64,000 nt of DNA from Rebecca billardiae RCC1528 (GCA_965240325.2 OZ251246.1:682001-746000), one strand, 5' to 3'. Positions 52,445 to 64,000 are shown, counted from the stretch's first letter. Translations and numbers: made by a program. The notes: generated from the sequence alone by a model not told the origin.

Positions 52445-53081
52445 TCATCGTAGTCGGTGATAGTGGTCAGTCTGATACAGCTGGGCGCTCGGTCAGGGAC
52501 ATCATGTCTCGGCTACAGACGTGACATCCGTCGACTGTAGTGGCTGAATCGGTTACGCCTGCTCGTCGTCGCGCGCTCGGCGCTTCGAAATCACTGTCGT
52601 CGTGCCGTGATTGTGACGACAGGCGACGACAGTGACCCTCCGCCGCAGGCAAAGCGCACGCCGTCAGACCTGGGCTCAGTGAGGCGGTAGCGGTGCGCAC
52701 ACGCCCTGCCGTCACAAACACATGCCGATGCATTCAATGGGCGTCTGGCTGTTTCACTCATCGACCACTGCTGCCGAGCAAGAGGAGCGCTCGAGTGAGG
52801 CGCGTCTAAGGCATGGTATCACGCCACGCAGTCAGCGGCCAGCGAGCAAGTGGGCGGCACTCCGCCCATCAGCAGCCTCCGCACACGTGCGAGCTGTGGT
52901 GGAGCTGTGCAGGTGGTCACGCGACAGACGAGAGGAGGCGGCTGAATGCGGGCGAACAGTCGCCTCAGCCGATGCGCACGAAAGCGTGTGTCGGTCAGCG
53001 GATGGCTACCTCGTACACACACGGCACAGTGCACGGCTGCCAACAGCACGTGCCACTGGGTGGGTCGCTCTCACAAAGGAC
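52445..53081. other. Intergenic region without supported gene
   Basis: Mixed GC-rich sequence; frames are short or shadow-like. Nothing recognised. Confidence 0.4.
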
Positions 53082-53681
53082 TCAGCGCCGCGAGAGCGAG
53101 GAGCGCTGGCCTGACGACGGGGGGCGCGAGTGCAGGTGCGGTGGACCGGTGCCGCGGCCTGTATGCGACTCCCGATGCAAATGCGCGCGCGCGTGCGCGT
53201 AAGGGTGTCGTCCAGCCTCTGCGGCACTCAGACTCTGGAAGGCTGCTGCGGTGCACACATGTGCCTTCCTCAGCCGCCTCACGCGCCAAGTGGCACGCAT
53301 CACGGCGGCGAGAGCGTCCGCGACGTTGGCGATCGCAGGGCCGACCCCTAGCAGCTTCAGCGCCTCGTCCTCGGTACCGCCCGGAGCCCAAAGCTGCTGA
53401 AGCTCTGGGCCGACCACGATCTCACACTCACCTACCGTGCAGCAGGGGCCTGCTTTGCGAGCGCGGTCGTACGTGCATGGTCCCTTGCTCCACGGTGTGC
53501 TTTCTCTCGCAAATCCGCTGCTGATCGCGCCTCTCAGCCATGCGCCCAGCGCCGCCGCGACAAGCTGCGCAGCGCCGCGGCTGTCGGCGCGCGCGAGGGC
53601 GGCCGCGACTAGGCACGCGACGGCAGGCGGTGCGCTGTGCGGCGCGGCGGCGAGCGGCGCGTTCGGCACTGCCGGCGCCAC
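53082..53681 (-). pseudogene. Possible coding remnant or internal exon, unknown protein
   Basis: The minus-strand frame from 53726 to 53082 encodes protein-like sequence between about 53680 and 53270: AVACLVAAALARADSRGAAQ, ISSGFARESTPWSKGPCTYD, EIVVGPELQQLWAPGGTEDE and VGPAIANVADALAAVMRATW. It has no ATG start (the frame opens after a stop at 53727-53729, first start-like codon GTG), and its last roughly 50 residues become Arg/His-rich and shadow-like. It could be an internal exon, a remnant of a broken gene or chance. No family recognised. Confidence 0.35.
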
Positions 53682-53729
53682 AGAGGCCGCGCGCTCGCAG
53701 CTGAGATTGCGGTGCGCGTCTACCCATCA

Positions 53730-54742
53730 CCCGCGTCGCCGACCGCTGGCGGCAGCGGTGGCCGCCGAGGGCCGCGCGCACTGGCGGCGTAGGTGTGCCG
53801 CGCGCCGCCGACTCCGAGCGTGCACGCGGGCGCGCGTGTGTGCGTCACGTCGTCGGGAAAGGGCAACGCCACGGCGCCCCGCATCTGCCGCGGCCGGCAT
53901 GGCGACACGAGATACGGCCGCGTCCCCCGAAGGTCAGCGGCGCTAACACCGAAGTCAGCAACGTGAGCAGCGCCAACCTCGACGCAGACAAGAGCTGGAC
54001 TGCTTCGGCTTAGCTGTCAGACGCCACGTGGGTGGTCAGGCGCGTCCCCTGCCGACACGTGCATATGTGCCAGTGGGAGTGATGCACGCGAGGCCACGGC
54101 GTTTAGCGTCGATCGTGCGTTGCCAAACGCGCCTTGAGGTCGCTCCCCACGCGCGGTCTGTGAGGGTGTTTGAACCCCTCGCCGGGCGCCATCGTCAGCG
54201 ACCAAGTGCGAGGGCCGGAGGAGGGGAGTCAACGAGGGCCAAGGGCGTTGTCGCCACGAGGCCTCCGCCAACTCGTGCAACCATTGGCTGAGCCAAAAGA
54301 TGGCAGTCTGAAGTCCTATGTGAGCCAAAAGATAGCCCAATAAGTAAAAGTCCTGCCTAGGCCCTTCCGGACAGCCAAAAGAGTCCACCAGCATGCCCTA
54401 GTAGCCGTGCGCGGGCACCAGTTCTTGACGGCTCAGGCAGACGCCCAACGATGGCGGAGGCCGCCAAGACTACCAGCCAGGCTGGAGGCCGCTCCGTCCG
54501 CAGAACTCTGACATCTCCGGCCAGTTCGGCCAGTGGTGTGGCAGCCCGCATGCGCGGTCGGCAGTGGCCTTGGTCAGTAGACCGCCAGAGAGATGACGAA
54601 CATCAGCATGCGGGACATCTCACAAGACTCACATCATGATTCTACTCAACTTCAAGACTCCGAACTCGAAGTAATCATCAGTAACCGTTCTTGTCGCGCC
54701 ACTGGCGTGCCGAGCGTCAGCTCGACCATGCGGTCGCAGCGA
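53730..54742. other. Intergenic region without supported gene
   Basis: It includes a duplicated motif, GAGCCAAAAGATAG-like, at about 54291-54302 and 54322-54335 (AGCCAAAAGAT twice), and again AGCCAAAAGAG at 54374. No ATG-started gene recognised. Confidence 0.4.
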
Positions 54743-55435
54743 CTACTGCTGCGTCTGCAGCAGGTGGATCTCCCGATCAAGCTTGGCTCCCGACCGTTGC
54801 CACAGCGCCAGGTTAAACGCTGCCGTGCGTAGGCCGAGCGGCGTCCAAGCGCGGAACGCATCCGCATCGCTCAGTATCCCCAGCTTGGCGTAGAAATCCG
54901 TGACGAGCGCGGCGCCGAAGAGCGGGTCGGGCGGCGACGCCGGGGTGCTTGGCGGCGGGGGAGTCGTGGCTGCAAATCCGGGTGGGCCGTCGTACACCCG
55001 CCAGAACTCGCGCATCGAGGGCGCGTGCGGGCGATCGCAATGTGCGTGCGCAGAAGACTGCCGGAGCTTCAGGTCATCGATGAATGCCTGTGCTCGAGCC
55101 TCCAATGCGTCGTCGCGCTCGGTGCGCAGCCGGCAGAGCACCACTTCATTGCTTGTGCTCGGCGCGTCAGCCAGCCGCTCCTCGAAAGGCGTGAAGCGCA
55201 CTGCGGACGCACCGCCCTCGAGCACCCATGGCACACCTGTCCTCGGGTGGCGCACGACGACGCCTGCATGGTCGAAGACGCCGCGCCCGTCGTGCGAAAG
55301 GCCGTACTTGCGCAAGGTGCATACGGTCGCAAAGAGTGGCTGCGCGCCCAGCGCGTCGCAACGCTGGCTGAAGAGTAGGAGGTCGCCCGTCTGTGCGTTG
55401 GACGCGAGGGCCGTACGGACGGCCACGTCGGCCAT
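54743..55435 (-). CDS. Permuted papain-fold (YiiX/NlpC-P60-like) protein, probable inactive
   Basis: 230 residues from the ATG at 55435; the frame upstream opens only with GTG. The pattern fits the permuted NlpC/P60 (YiiX/YaeF-like) papain-fold group: TGDLLLFSQRCD (16-27), a His in FDHAGVVVRHP (H56), then PWVLEGGAS with E73 and FTPFEERL. Later comes the helix PLFGAALVTDFYAKLGIL (171-188), which in active relatives starts with Cys (pattern F/Y-C-S-x-L-V). Here Gly-Ala stand at that place (174-175), so the nucleophile seems lost. A Pro-rich loop (159-169) precedes it. Active relatives are amidases or peptidases; this copy may act as a binding or regulatory protein, or be decaying. The frame is intact. 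No targeting signal. Confidence 0.62.
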   Translation of the reverse strand: MADVAVRTALASNAQTGDLLLFSQRCDALGAQPLFATVCTLRKYGLSHDGRGVFDHAGVVVRHPRTGVPWVLEGGASAVRFTPFEERLADAPSTSNEVVLCRLRTERDDALEARAQAFIDDLKLRQSSAHAHCDRPHAPSMREFWRVYDGPPGFAATTPPPPSTPASPPDPLFGAALVTDFYAKLGILSDADAFRAWTPLGLRTAAFNLALWQRSGAKLDREIHLLQTQQ

Positions 55436-55507
55436 TGCCCTCGGCAGCCACACGCTCACCCTACAGTTTAAATTATAATGGTACTGTACTGTGTGCACGT
55501 TAAAACA

Positions 55508-55569
55508 TAGTAAACTGTCAATCTCGCCTGCCTGAGCCGTGTGCGTCTCTTATTCTTATAGTAAACTGT
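55508..55569 (-). repeat. Short dispersed repeat, copy B
   Basis: Reverse complement of copy A (12090-12137), with one substitution and a TA insertion. AGTAAACTGT stands at both ends (55508-55517 and 55560-55569). It lies directly upstream of the papain-fold gene. Confidence 0.85.
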
Positions 55570-55924
55570 ATGATTACGTGCACACTTGGTCAAGGCGTGA
55601 TTGACGCCATCCAACACTGCACAAAGACACCGCCACAAAACAGACCGGCGCAGGCAGGTGAGGGGCGCGTTGCTGCACCTCATCGAGGCGGCGGCCCGAT
55701 TGCAGCAAGCGGCCGCCCGCCCCGCGCTCGGAGGCACGCGCTAGAGAGCGCGCTCTGACACCACACGGGGAGGGTGCTGCACCTGGATGTTGTATCCCAC
55801 CCACCTCGAGAGTGCAGCCACGCCAAACAGTAGCGGTTTTTGACGACTGCTGTTTTCGCAGCATTTTTGGGGAAAATCTCTCCGGACGGTGGGTTCGCGC
55901 GCATCACTTGAACTACAGTACTAT

Positions 55925-55966
55925 GTGCGTCTCTTATTCTTAGTTAGTTAGCAGTGAGTAAACTGT
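55925..55966 (-). repeat. Short dispersed repeat, partial copy C
   Basis: GTGCGTCTCTTATTCTTAG, then a 16-bp insertion, then GAGTAAACTGTA. It matches the AT half of copies A and B. Confidence 0.75.
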
Positions 55967-57834
55967 ACGCGTCTTCCACGGGCTGTACAATATAGTATTT
56001 ACACTGTCAACTCACCAAGGCGCCCCCACCCCTCCAGCTCGGAGCTACTCCGCTCGGGCGGACGCACAGCTGAATCACGGGCCGCATAATTTACATGTGC
56101 TGAAGCAGTACGACGCGCTGGCACGGCTACAGGCAATCGCGGGCAATAAAAAGTCAGAGATCTCACGGCTAGCCTCGGTTTCTTAGCCGTTCGGTAGCCC
56201 GAGCGCCTACGGAGTCTCTGTTTCTTAGCTAGGTCCGCCCGCCGCGCAGGCGCGGGGGGCGCAGGGGGGCAGAGCCCCCCGCTGAGTCTTTAGGCCCGGC
56301 CGGCGAGGGCGAAGAAAATTTTGGGCCTTTTTGGAGCAAATCTGGCATGATGTTGCATGGATGCTGCGGTGCACTGGCCAGGAGTCAGTCATCAGGAGAA
56401 GTCGGGACTTGGCAGCCTGTACTCGTAGTCGGGCCGCGCGCGCCGCGTCCCCGCGACGGGCCGACTGCGCCTCGCGGCCCTCGGCGGACCACTCGTCAGC
56501 TGGGACGACGTAGTCCCGGTTTCTTATAGTGTGACTATGCGTATAGCGAACCAACCAATCGCTAGTCTCAGTTTCTAGGCCAGATCCGCAGATTGCAAGC
56601 CCCAGTTTCTTAACGTGACAGCTCCTAGTGACCTTATTGCCCGCCGGATTGCCTGATGTATGTCGCTGAGTTCAGAATTAGAAATCGCGCCCTTTTAACA
56701 GTGCAGTGGTCGCGATCTGAGTTGGCTAGCCTGCCCGATGCGCCTCGTCGCAGGGGCGTTCCCCGCATTGGTCATACCCAAATTGAACCACCTTCCTATC
56801 GAAACGGGCTTCCTCTATTTGAAGCGGGTACATTTGAATACGGAAAAAGGCAAAGCCTGCCCCGCAGCGGGGGAGTTTGCTTTTCAGGGGCGTGTGGCAG
56901 GATCCCGGGAACGCCCTTGGAGGAGCACGTAGAGCCCAAGAATGTCGACGAAGGACGACGAAAATTGGGCGAGAAAATCCATTTTTTTGACTTTCGGAGA
57001 AGTTCGAATTGCCAGATAGGATCTGAGGCGCTCAACTGGCTCAGCCGCGCCGCGCGCGCAGCGCGCGTGCGCCAGGCGCCGGGCGGCGACCAGCGTATCA
57101 AGATGTCACGGCGCAGCTAGAAACGCAGGCCAATGCCGCACCCACTGGCGCAGCTTGCTTAGTGCCCCCTGTCAGGCCTGCAGGTAGCGTGTCTGCTGCT
57201 TGTCCGGAGGCCAGCATCCGCGTCGTGGATCCGGTGAGGCAGCTCCGTACCGCGAGCAGCTGCTGCACGTCTCAGTCACCTTGTCCAGCATGCCGCGTGT
57301 CGGCGGTGCTCGCTACGATCACCTCCCTACGGACTCGTATGCGACCGAGCCCAGTTGGCTCCGACGCACCGGCTCTTCCATGACGGCCCAGCGTCCCGGC
57401 GCCACAGCAGACATGCTGCGCGGCCGCTCTGAGCTTGGCGGGTGAGTCAGCGGGTTTTATTCACTTTCTTCAATCAACCGCGCTTTGCAACTCGAAAAAA
57501 GTTTCCCTTTAATTCGCCGAAGTGCGATTCTAACTGACTCAGCCATGATTGTACCGGAAAGACGGAACGAGGAGTACCCAGACGACATCATCCTGAATAA
57601 TGACGACGCAGCCCGATAGTACATACTACTTTAGTGTGCCGCTTGCGCGGCGGGGGTGGTTTGTACAGTTTACGACACAGGAAAAATTGCATGGACCATC
57701 ACCATGGTCCAGCAGTAGTCATCATGCATAAAAACTGTGCCCTGGCGGGCGGGGGAGTCGGCGGGCCGTGCCAGTGCTGTCGCAATGTATCCTTTGCGGG
57801 TTCGCGTCTTTCCACATTCGCTCGTGGCCGTGGG

Positions 57835-58435
57835 TTACGGACAGTCGAGTGCAAGGACCAGTGATGACACGTGAAGTTGGCTCCCCGACGTGTGACACGT
57901 CTCAGTCTGTACTCTTATGCGCATCAGCGAGGCCCACACCCACGAGGGAATGTGCAGCGCGCGGGGCGGGGCGGGTAGCCCGTTGCTCCGCGCGAGCGCG
58001 GGTACGCACTGTATGTGCCGCATCTCGACCGCGATGGCGTAATCGAGCGCCTCGCCGCCGACGAAGCCGCCAGAGTAGATCATGTGCATGTCCTCCTGCC
58101 GCCAGCCGAGAGCGGTCGTCGCGAGGATGCTTGCCGATGTCTGCTCCGGGCATGATGGGCTCGGCGCAGGTCGCGTTGGCGTCGTGCACGGCTGCCACGC
58201 AGAGCACGAGCGCGTTGACGTTCGCGCGGTCGTCGCTCTTCGCCTCGTGCGACAGGTCTGGCGCCTGCGTGTTCGGCGGCACAAGGAGCTGTTGGTTGTG
58301 CGCGCGCGCGCACAGCGACAGCGTGTGCCACTCGCGATCGAGAGCGGGCACGAGCTGCTCGAGCAAACACACGATTCGCAGCGCATCCGTCACCGGCGTG
58401 ACGACGTCCGCCTCGTCCCGCAGCGCCTGCGCCAT
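57835..58435 (-). pseudogene. Frameshifted gene of unknown function
   Basis: From an ATG at 58435 the minus strand encodes MAQALRDEADVVTPVTDALR, IVCLLEQLVPALDREWHTLS and VNALVLCVAAVHDANATCAE up to IMPGADIG near 58125. After a one-base frame change it continues as SILATTALGWRQEDMHMIYS, GGFVGGEALDYAIAVEMRHI and ends at 57835. Both parts have balanced composition unlike neighbouring shadow frames. No splice-like junction is seen, so I infer a frameshift mutation or a sequencing error. Protein-like sequence also extends upstream of the ATG (RACNIAAPSSS), so the original start may be further right. Family not recognised. Confidence 0.5.
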
Positions 58436-59848
58436 GGACGAGGATGGCGCGGCGATGTTGCATGCTCGACGTCCCGTCTCTCTGCAGATGGCATCACGGG
58501 CTTGTCTGCGTCGCGCTGCGGCGAGGGTCGCCAACTCGCGATGACGCGGTTGCTGCCACGGCGACAGACCCGGGAGGTGCGTCCGCTGCGCGTCGTACGC
58601 CGTTGGCGCTGCGCTTCCGTCGCATTGGTCACCGTCGACGCCATGCAGGCCGGACGTGGGCTTCGTCTGAGGGACCGGACCGCGAGCGAGGACTGAGTCC
58701 GGTGCGCGGATTCCGGCGATCGAGTTCAGAAGGCCGCGCCAAATCTTGCGTCGCGTGCGATGGCGCTTCCCGCCCGCGAGACGCCTCGTGATGAGGGCTT
58801 TCTCGCACCGAGCCCGACGCGCGACGGTGGATCGCGCCAGGCGGTCATCGTGCGCAGCGCATGATGCTATGGCCGGTGCGAGCTTTCGACGTGCACGTCG
58901 GGCGAGGATCGCCCCAAGTCGCACGATCGTGTCGACGCGCCGAGCGTACCGCATCAAACGGTCCGATTTGGGCCCCGTTCGACCTGCACGCGAGACGACG
59001 AGGGCAGCAATCGCGAATCGGGCGAAAACCCGTCTAGGGAATCCTCGCGCGATGTCCGCGCTGGCGTTGGATTCGGCGCGCGCGGCCCACGCGCTCCGCG
59101 CCAGGCGCCATATGGTTTTCGGCCGAGCGTCCCCAGTGGGAGCTGCGAGGGCGCCCGGTAGTGAGCGAAGCGATTTTCTTTTCTACTTTGCGAGGCGATT
59201 TTCTTTTTTCCTTTTCTTTTTCTTATCTTTTTCCCGGGCACTACAAGGGGCGGACCTACGGCCCGCCATTTCGGCCTCATTTGGGTCGTAGCGAAGCGGT
59301 AGACCCGGGTCATCAATGAGTTGTTCATTGTAGAAGCAAACCTAAGTTTGATTGCTGGAGAACCAATGGGACGAGGCTTAGAGGCATCCGATTGGCTGCT
59401 CTACATTTCGGACGTTCGGAACCCCCGAGATTTCAGATTCAGAGAGGGTACGTACTAGGCTTTAGAGGCATCCGATTGGCTGCTCTACATTTCGGACGTT
59501 CTGAAACCCGAGATTTCACGTCGAGAGAGGGTACGTACTTTCTCGCTGATTGATGAGCATGCGTTTTGATTTTCGTGCGAGAATGTTCCTCGCATGTTCT
59601 TTCTGACTTTCATGATGATGTCGTATAGTAAACAGCATGGGTTGCAGTGTGATCGAGCGTCTTCCTTAGAAAACCGTATGTAGTAGTAGCTTGTCACGGC
59701 AACATCGCGATGACTAGAAAATCATCAATGCCAGTACTACCACCATAATACACCAGCTTGCTCTCAGAATCGTGTGTATGATGGTGTGCCCCGCGGGAAA
59801 ATTCGTTCGAATGCACCGCACCATCCTACCTGCGTCGGTAAATCATAG
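58436..59848. other. Intergenic region with a tandem duplication
   Basis: 58436-59150 is GC-rich with shadow frames. 59180-59235 is T-rich. 59375-59539 is a tandem duplication. 59540-59848 is AT-richer and probably part of the AP2 gene's upstream region. No gene supported. Confidence 0.45.
59375..59539 (+). repeat. 83-bp tandem duplication
   Basis: Two adjacent units of about 83 bp sharing TTAGAGGCATCCGATTGGCT and the GAGAGGGTACGTACT end, with a few substitutions and small indels. Confidence 0.93.
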
Positions 59849-60055
59849 ATGAGTGCCCCCTCTGCACCGATGAACGCCGATAATATCAACGGCCCGCCAT
59901 ACTACAACTCCAACAGGAACGGTCCGCGCACGCATTCGTCGTTGCGCGAATATGACCGCACGTCCGCAGATGCGCACCGGGATCAGGGGGTACTCGTTGG
60001 CGGTCAACCGGTGGGGTCACCAGCCTGCAGCAAGTACATCGATCTGCTGCAGTGA
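59849..60055 (+). CDS. Possible short upstream ORF of the AP2 gene
   Basis: 68 codons from an ATG at 59849 (MSAPSAPMNADNINGPPYYN at the start), ending 82 bp before the AP2 ATG. The composition is polar and could be real, either as a regulatory upstream ORF in the same transcript or as chance. No domain. Confidence 0.3.
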   Translation: MSAPSAPMNADNINGPPYYNSNRNGPRTHSSLREYDRTSADAHRDQGVLVGGQPVGSPACSKYIDLLQ

Positions 60056-60137
60056 GCTGTGAGCTCCTCGGCGGGCAAGCAACCCGCCGCCGTGCAAGGA
60101 GCGCGGACGCGGCCCACCTGTATTTATCCACGGAGGC

Positions 60138-61289
60138 ATGCATCATCCCTCGCAGCCGCAGATCGCCGTGATGAGGCACGCTTGTCGCCGGCTGAGTGGC
60201 GACCATCAGCACGTGGACGACGCACGCGCCGCCAAGCGGCAATGCGTCAACTTCGTCGCCACGCCACCACCACTGTCGCCGACCACGCAGGCGCTGGCGG
60301 GCGCAGCGGGCGCAGCGGGCGCAGGGCAGACGAACGAGCTTGAGGTGTCCATTCAGTCTGTTCTCGACAGCGTCATGCATGACGCTGCGGTGGTTGCTGA
60401 GCTGGACCGCTTGCTCTCGTGCAATGCGGAGGCCGCGCATATGGGAGCACACTCGTTGCCATGCCGGGCTGTGCGACGGGCATCCCCATCGTCGTTCGAC
60501 TTTGTGCGACGCGTGCTGAGCGAGGACCCTGCGCTGTCACCGCCCAAGGCGGCATCAGCAGATGCCGCCAGTGACGCCGCTCACGCGGTGGCGGCGGTGC
60601 CATCACCGGCGCGCCCACTGCCTGCTCTTGTGCACCACCCCTCGTGGACGGCCGCGACAGCAGAAGCAGCCTTCACCCCGGATGGCCTGCAGCCCACGTG
60701 GAAGGCCCAGGCGTGGGCAGCTGCTTTGCCGCACGGGCTGGCCCACGCATCGCGCTCTGCGGCAGAGGGCACCTATTCGCACGGGTTCACGCCGGCCAGT
60801 GATCTCGCTGCCTGCGCTGCGCCCCGGGCGCCGCCGGTGCTCACCGCCGCGGGCTCCTCCATGTTGCCTGATGCCATGACAAATGGCATGCCTACCGTGT
60901 TGCCGCCGACGATGGGCTTCTCCTCCCTGCCCCCCGCTCCAATGCCGGTGCTGGCGCAGTCCGTGCAACCTGTCACGCAGCGGCAGCTCCCGCACACAGG
61001 GTTCATCGGCGTGCGCTGCCGCCAGTCAGCGAGACCGGGCGAGCAGCAGCAGCATGCGAAGCCGTATCATGGGCGCGTACGGTACAAGGGCAAAGAACAC
61101 TACACGCGCTTCTTTGCGTCGCCGGAGGAAGCCGCGCGCGCGCGCGATAAGCTCGTGGTCCAGCTCGGCCTTCACCACGCGCGAAAGTTGAATTTCCCTT
61201 TGCCGGAGTCGGAGGCAACGGCGGCGGTTTCCGAAGCCTACGACAACGGCTCGACCGACAACAGCACGGCTGTGCCGTCGCGTGGCTAG
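60138..61289 (+). CDS. AP2-domain transcription factor
   Basis: 383 residues, single exon, from the ATG at 60138. One AP2/ERF-type DNA-binding domain lies at about residues 286-353: GFIGVRCRQS, a Gln-rich insert, KPYHGRVRYKGKEHYTRFF (the three-strand sheet), ASPEEAARARDKLVVQLG (the helix) and the closing RKLNFP. The G-V-R start, the EEAARA-D helix and KLNFP end are hallmarks of the family. A basic patch (ARAAKRQC, near residue 30) could be a nuclear localisation signal. Residues 100-280 are Ala/Pro/Ser/Met-rich, as in activation regions. Algal AP2 proteins are sequence-specific regulators; the target cannot be told from sequence. The insert between strands 1 and 2 is longer than in plant ERFs. 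An upstream ORF at 59849-60055 may regulate translation. Confidence 0.88.
   Translation: MHHPSQPQIAVMRHACRRLSGDHQHVDDARAAKRQCVNFVATPPPLSPTTQALAGAAGAAGAGQTNELEVSIQSVLDSVMHDAAVVAELDRLLSCNAEAAHMGAHSLPCRAVRRASPSSFDFVRRVLSEDPALSPPKAASADAASDAAHAVAAVPSPARPLPALVHHPSWTAATAEAAFTPDGLQPTWKAQAWAAALPHGLAHASRSAAEGTYSHGFTPASDLAACAAPRAPPVLTAAGSSMLPDAMTNGMPTVLPPTMGFSSLPPAPMPVLAQSVQPVTQRQLPHTGFIGVRCRQSARPGEQQQHAKPYHGRVRYKGKEHYTRFFASPEEAARARDKLVVQLGLHHARKLNFPLPESEATAAVSEAYDNGSTDNSTAVPSRG

Positions 61290-62439
<1,150 letters not shown>

Positions 62440-62494
<55 letters not shown>
62440..62494. repeat. (GA)n array
   Basis: About 27 AG units ending at the retrotransposon-like 3' terminus at 62495. Confidence 0.97.
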
Positions 62495-62497
<3 letters not shown>

Positions 62498-62522
62498 ACG
62501 TCGTTAATATATATATATACAT
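62495..62522 (+). mobile_element. Minimal 3'-end fragment of the TA-tailed retrotransposon
   Basis: ACCACGTCGTTAATATATAT is identical to the 3' terminus (minus strand) of the retrotransposon at 45702-45733, again followed by (TA)n. Only about 13 unique bases plus tail remain, so the assignment is suggestive. Confidence 0.5.
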
Positions 62523-64000
62523 AATATATATCACAGTGCCGGAAAACTGCTCAGGGTGACGTTTTAAGTTGTCCGCACCACTAGTCGAATCATCGGACAA
62601 TTCTGAAGCGGTGCGCCTAAATTCGGCGCACCATAGGCGCGTCGAATCGTGGCACAGACCTTGGTAGCAGGCCACACCTGAGCGCGCTGCGCGCGCCGAC
62701 GCGCGCTCGGCGCGGGCAAAAAATCATGCGCCGTTGGCATTACGCAGCCCCGCGCAGCGCTGTGCTCGAGCTCGGCGGCGGCGAAAGCGGGCGGGCGCAC
62801 ACGGCGGTGCGCGTGCGCGCTGCTCCGAGCGCAGCTGCGGCCACCCCGGCGGCATACCGCCGGTCGAGGGCACGAAAACCGATTTTTCGGGAAAATGCAG
62901 AGCAGCGGCGCCCGAGCGCGCCCGAGCTCGTCGCAGCACAGTCTCCTGGTGGCTGCGCCCCGTGAAGCCACGCCACGCGGGGCGCTGGCGTGCGCGTGGC
63001 CTGCGCCCACCGTGCGCTGCCCGATCATGGCCGTCGACCGCTCCGAGCGCCTCACCACGCGTGCTCGAGCCCACCGATACTGACGCCCGAGCACGGTGCC
63101 GGCAGCGCTCGCAGGTGGGCGTCGGAGAAAACACGCCGGCCGAACGAGCTTGAAGCGTCCGCCGCGATGCCAACGGCAGCGGACGACGTGCGCGCCACCT
63201 CGGCGCCAGTCGCCCAGCCCTTGCGCGGCGGTGCGGGCTCGCTCGTTCGCCGCCATCAGCTGCGCGCGCGCAGCCCGATCACTGCCCGCTGGTTCTGTTG
63301 TCGAGCAGCTGCGGCCTGCCACGCGCACTGCCGGACATTGAGCCACAGCGCGAGCACGCGCCTCGTCTGGCACGCGCGAGCACTCAGCATCGTGCGTGGC
63401 CACCATGACGCGCCCATCTGCGCCAGCAGCGATGAGCACGCCGCCGTTCAGCTCGCATCGGGCTCGCTCGCGACGCAGCAACGCGCGGCCGTAGCGGCAG
63501 CAGCGGCGCCGTCGAGCACGCGCAGCAAACAAATATGCAGCGCGGGCGAGTCGACGGTCTGGAAAATGCGCGATCACGCCACAGCAGGCTGGCAGAGCCC
63601 GCCCGAGCTGCAGCATGCCGTAGGTGCTGCCCCAAGCTCTCGACTGCCCGTAAGCGGCGGCATGTGCGGCGGCGCCGGCGGCGGCCATGCTGCCACGCCG
63701 TTGCGCGCCGCGGGGCGCCGTCGGCACCTCCGTGGTGAAGCGCACAGAGCTCGAGCCCACGGGGGCTGGCGACCGTCAAACCGACACCCCATGACGCGGG
63801 GCTGCGTGCGCCAGCTGCGCGCACTCCGTGGGCCCACCTAGCCCGCTCGAGCAGCTCGCCTTGGGTGCGCGCAGCGGCTCGAGCACACTGGTATGGGACG
63901 CCTGCCTGCGGTGCCGCCGAGCACATGCGGCCGACGGTCACTCAGCACGGGCGACTCGACGGCGGCGAGCAGGCGCGACGGCCTCGCCGCGCCGCGGAAA
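62523..64000. other. GC-rich window end without supported gene
   Basis: From 62680 the sequence is GC-rich, with overlapping frames in all six frames, including a 398-codon minus frame from 63760. They are Arg/Ala/Cys-rich, mutually overlapping and show no motif. The window ends within this region. Confidence 0.4.

Larger units (their letters stand above)
55436..57834. other. Intergenic region with dispersed short repeats
   Basis: It holds repeat copies at 55508-55569 and 55925-55966, AT-richer stretches at 55900-56000 and 56520-56720, and repeated TTTCTTAGC-type motifs (56180, 56220, 56518, 56570, 56605). A 154-codon plus-strand ORF from an ATG at 56656 and a 76-codon ORF at 57634 have no recognisable features and are left uncalled. 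Confidence 0.4.

Noticed and set aside
62564-63760. 398-codon minus-strand ORF
   Set aside because: Cys/Arg/Ala-rich, overlapped by equally long frames on the other strand, no recognisable domain.

Overview
This is a GC-rich nuclear segment from a eukaryotic microalga. Protein-coding genes carry short GC-rich spliceosomal introns with GT-AG ends. A plastid terminal oxidase and a methyltransferase both begin with an ER-type signal peptide followed by a plastid-type leader, which implies a complex (secondary) plastid. Together with the GC content and the mix of protein families, this fits a haptophyte or similar chromist alga. That is an inference; no rRNA or other taxonomic marker is present.

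Region 1 (1-38 kb) is gene-dense. On the minus strand from the left are a truncated and a complete proline-rich (pherophorin-like) membrane protein, an aldehyde-dehydrogenase-like protein that has lost its catalytic residues, and a large DEDDh-exonuclease/MutS fusion. On the plus strand follow a CmcJ/AsaB-type oxygenase, plastid terminal oxidase (PTOX, 3 exons), a protein kinase with one intron and an unknown coiled-coil protein. After a repeat block (18.2-22.8 kb) come an ankyrin protein and a predicted thylakoid-lumen methyltransferase (minus), a membrane-anchored kelch protein (plus, 3 exons), a mitoribosomal mS38-like protein (minus), an SK-type K+ channel of about 1583 residues (plus, 2 exons) and an XK-related membrane protein with a predicted acylated N-terminus. 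Three closely spaced divergent pairs (MutS/CmcJ, methyltransferase/kelch, mS38/K+ channel) share intergenic spaces of 144-211 bp.

Region 2 (38-59 kb) is dominated by repeats and decaying sequence: long (TA)n arrays; two inverted copies of a 1.29-1.30 kb non-coding element with hairpin-forming ends; a 348-bp relative with perfect terminal inverted repeats; a 5'-truncated, frameshifted non-LTR retrotransposon with a (TA)n 3' tail; a 2.7-kb fold-back element with 876-bp arms flanked by a 4-bp AAGT duplication; and a second inverted repeat of about 1.2 kb. Several pseudogenes lie here, with one intact papain-like fold protein (54.7-55.4 kb) that appears to lack its nucleophile.

Region 3 (59-64 kb) holds an AP2-domain transcription factor, long (CT)n and (GA)n arrays, further fragments of the mobile families and a final 1.3 kb without a supportable gene.

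The most noteworthy items are the hairpin-ended elements in TA arrays, the fold-back transposon, the exonuclease-MutS fusion and the two pseudoenzymes. Start codons were checked against the DNA. Several long open frames begin only at GTG or TTG and were shortened to the first ATG or rejected.
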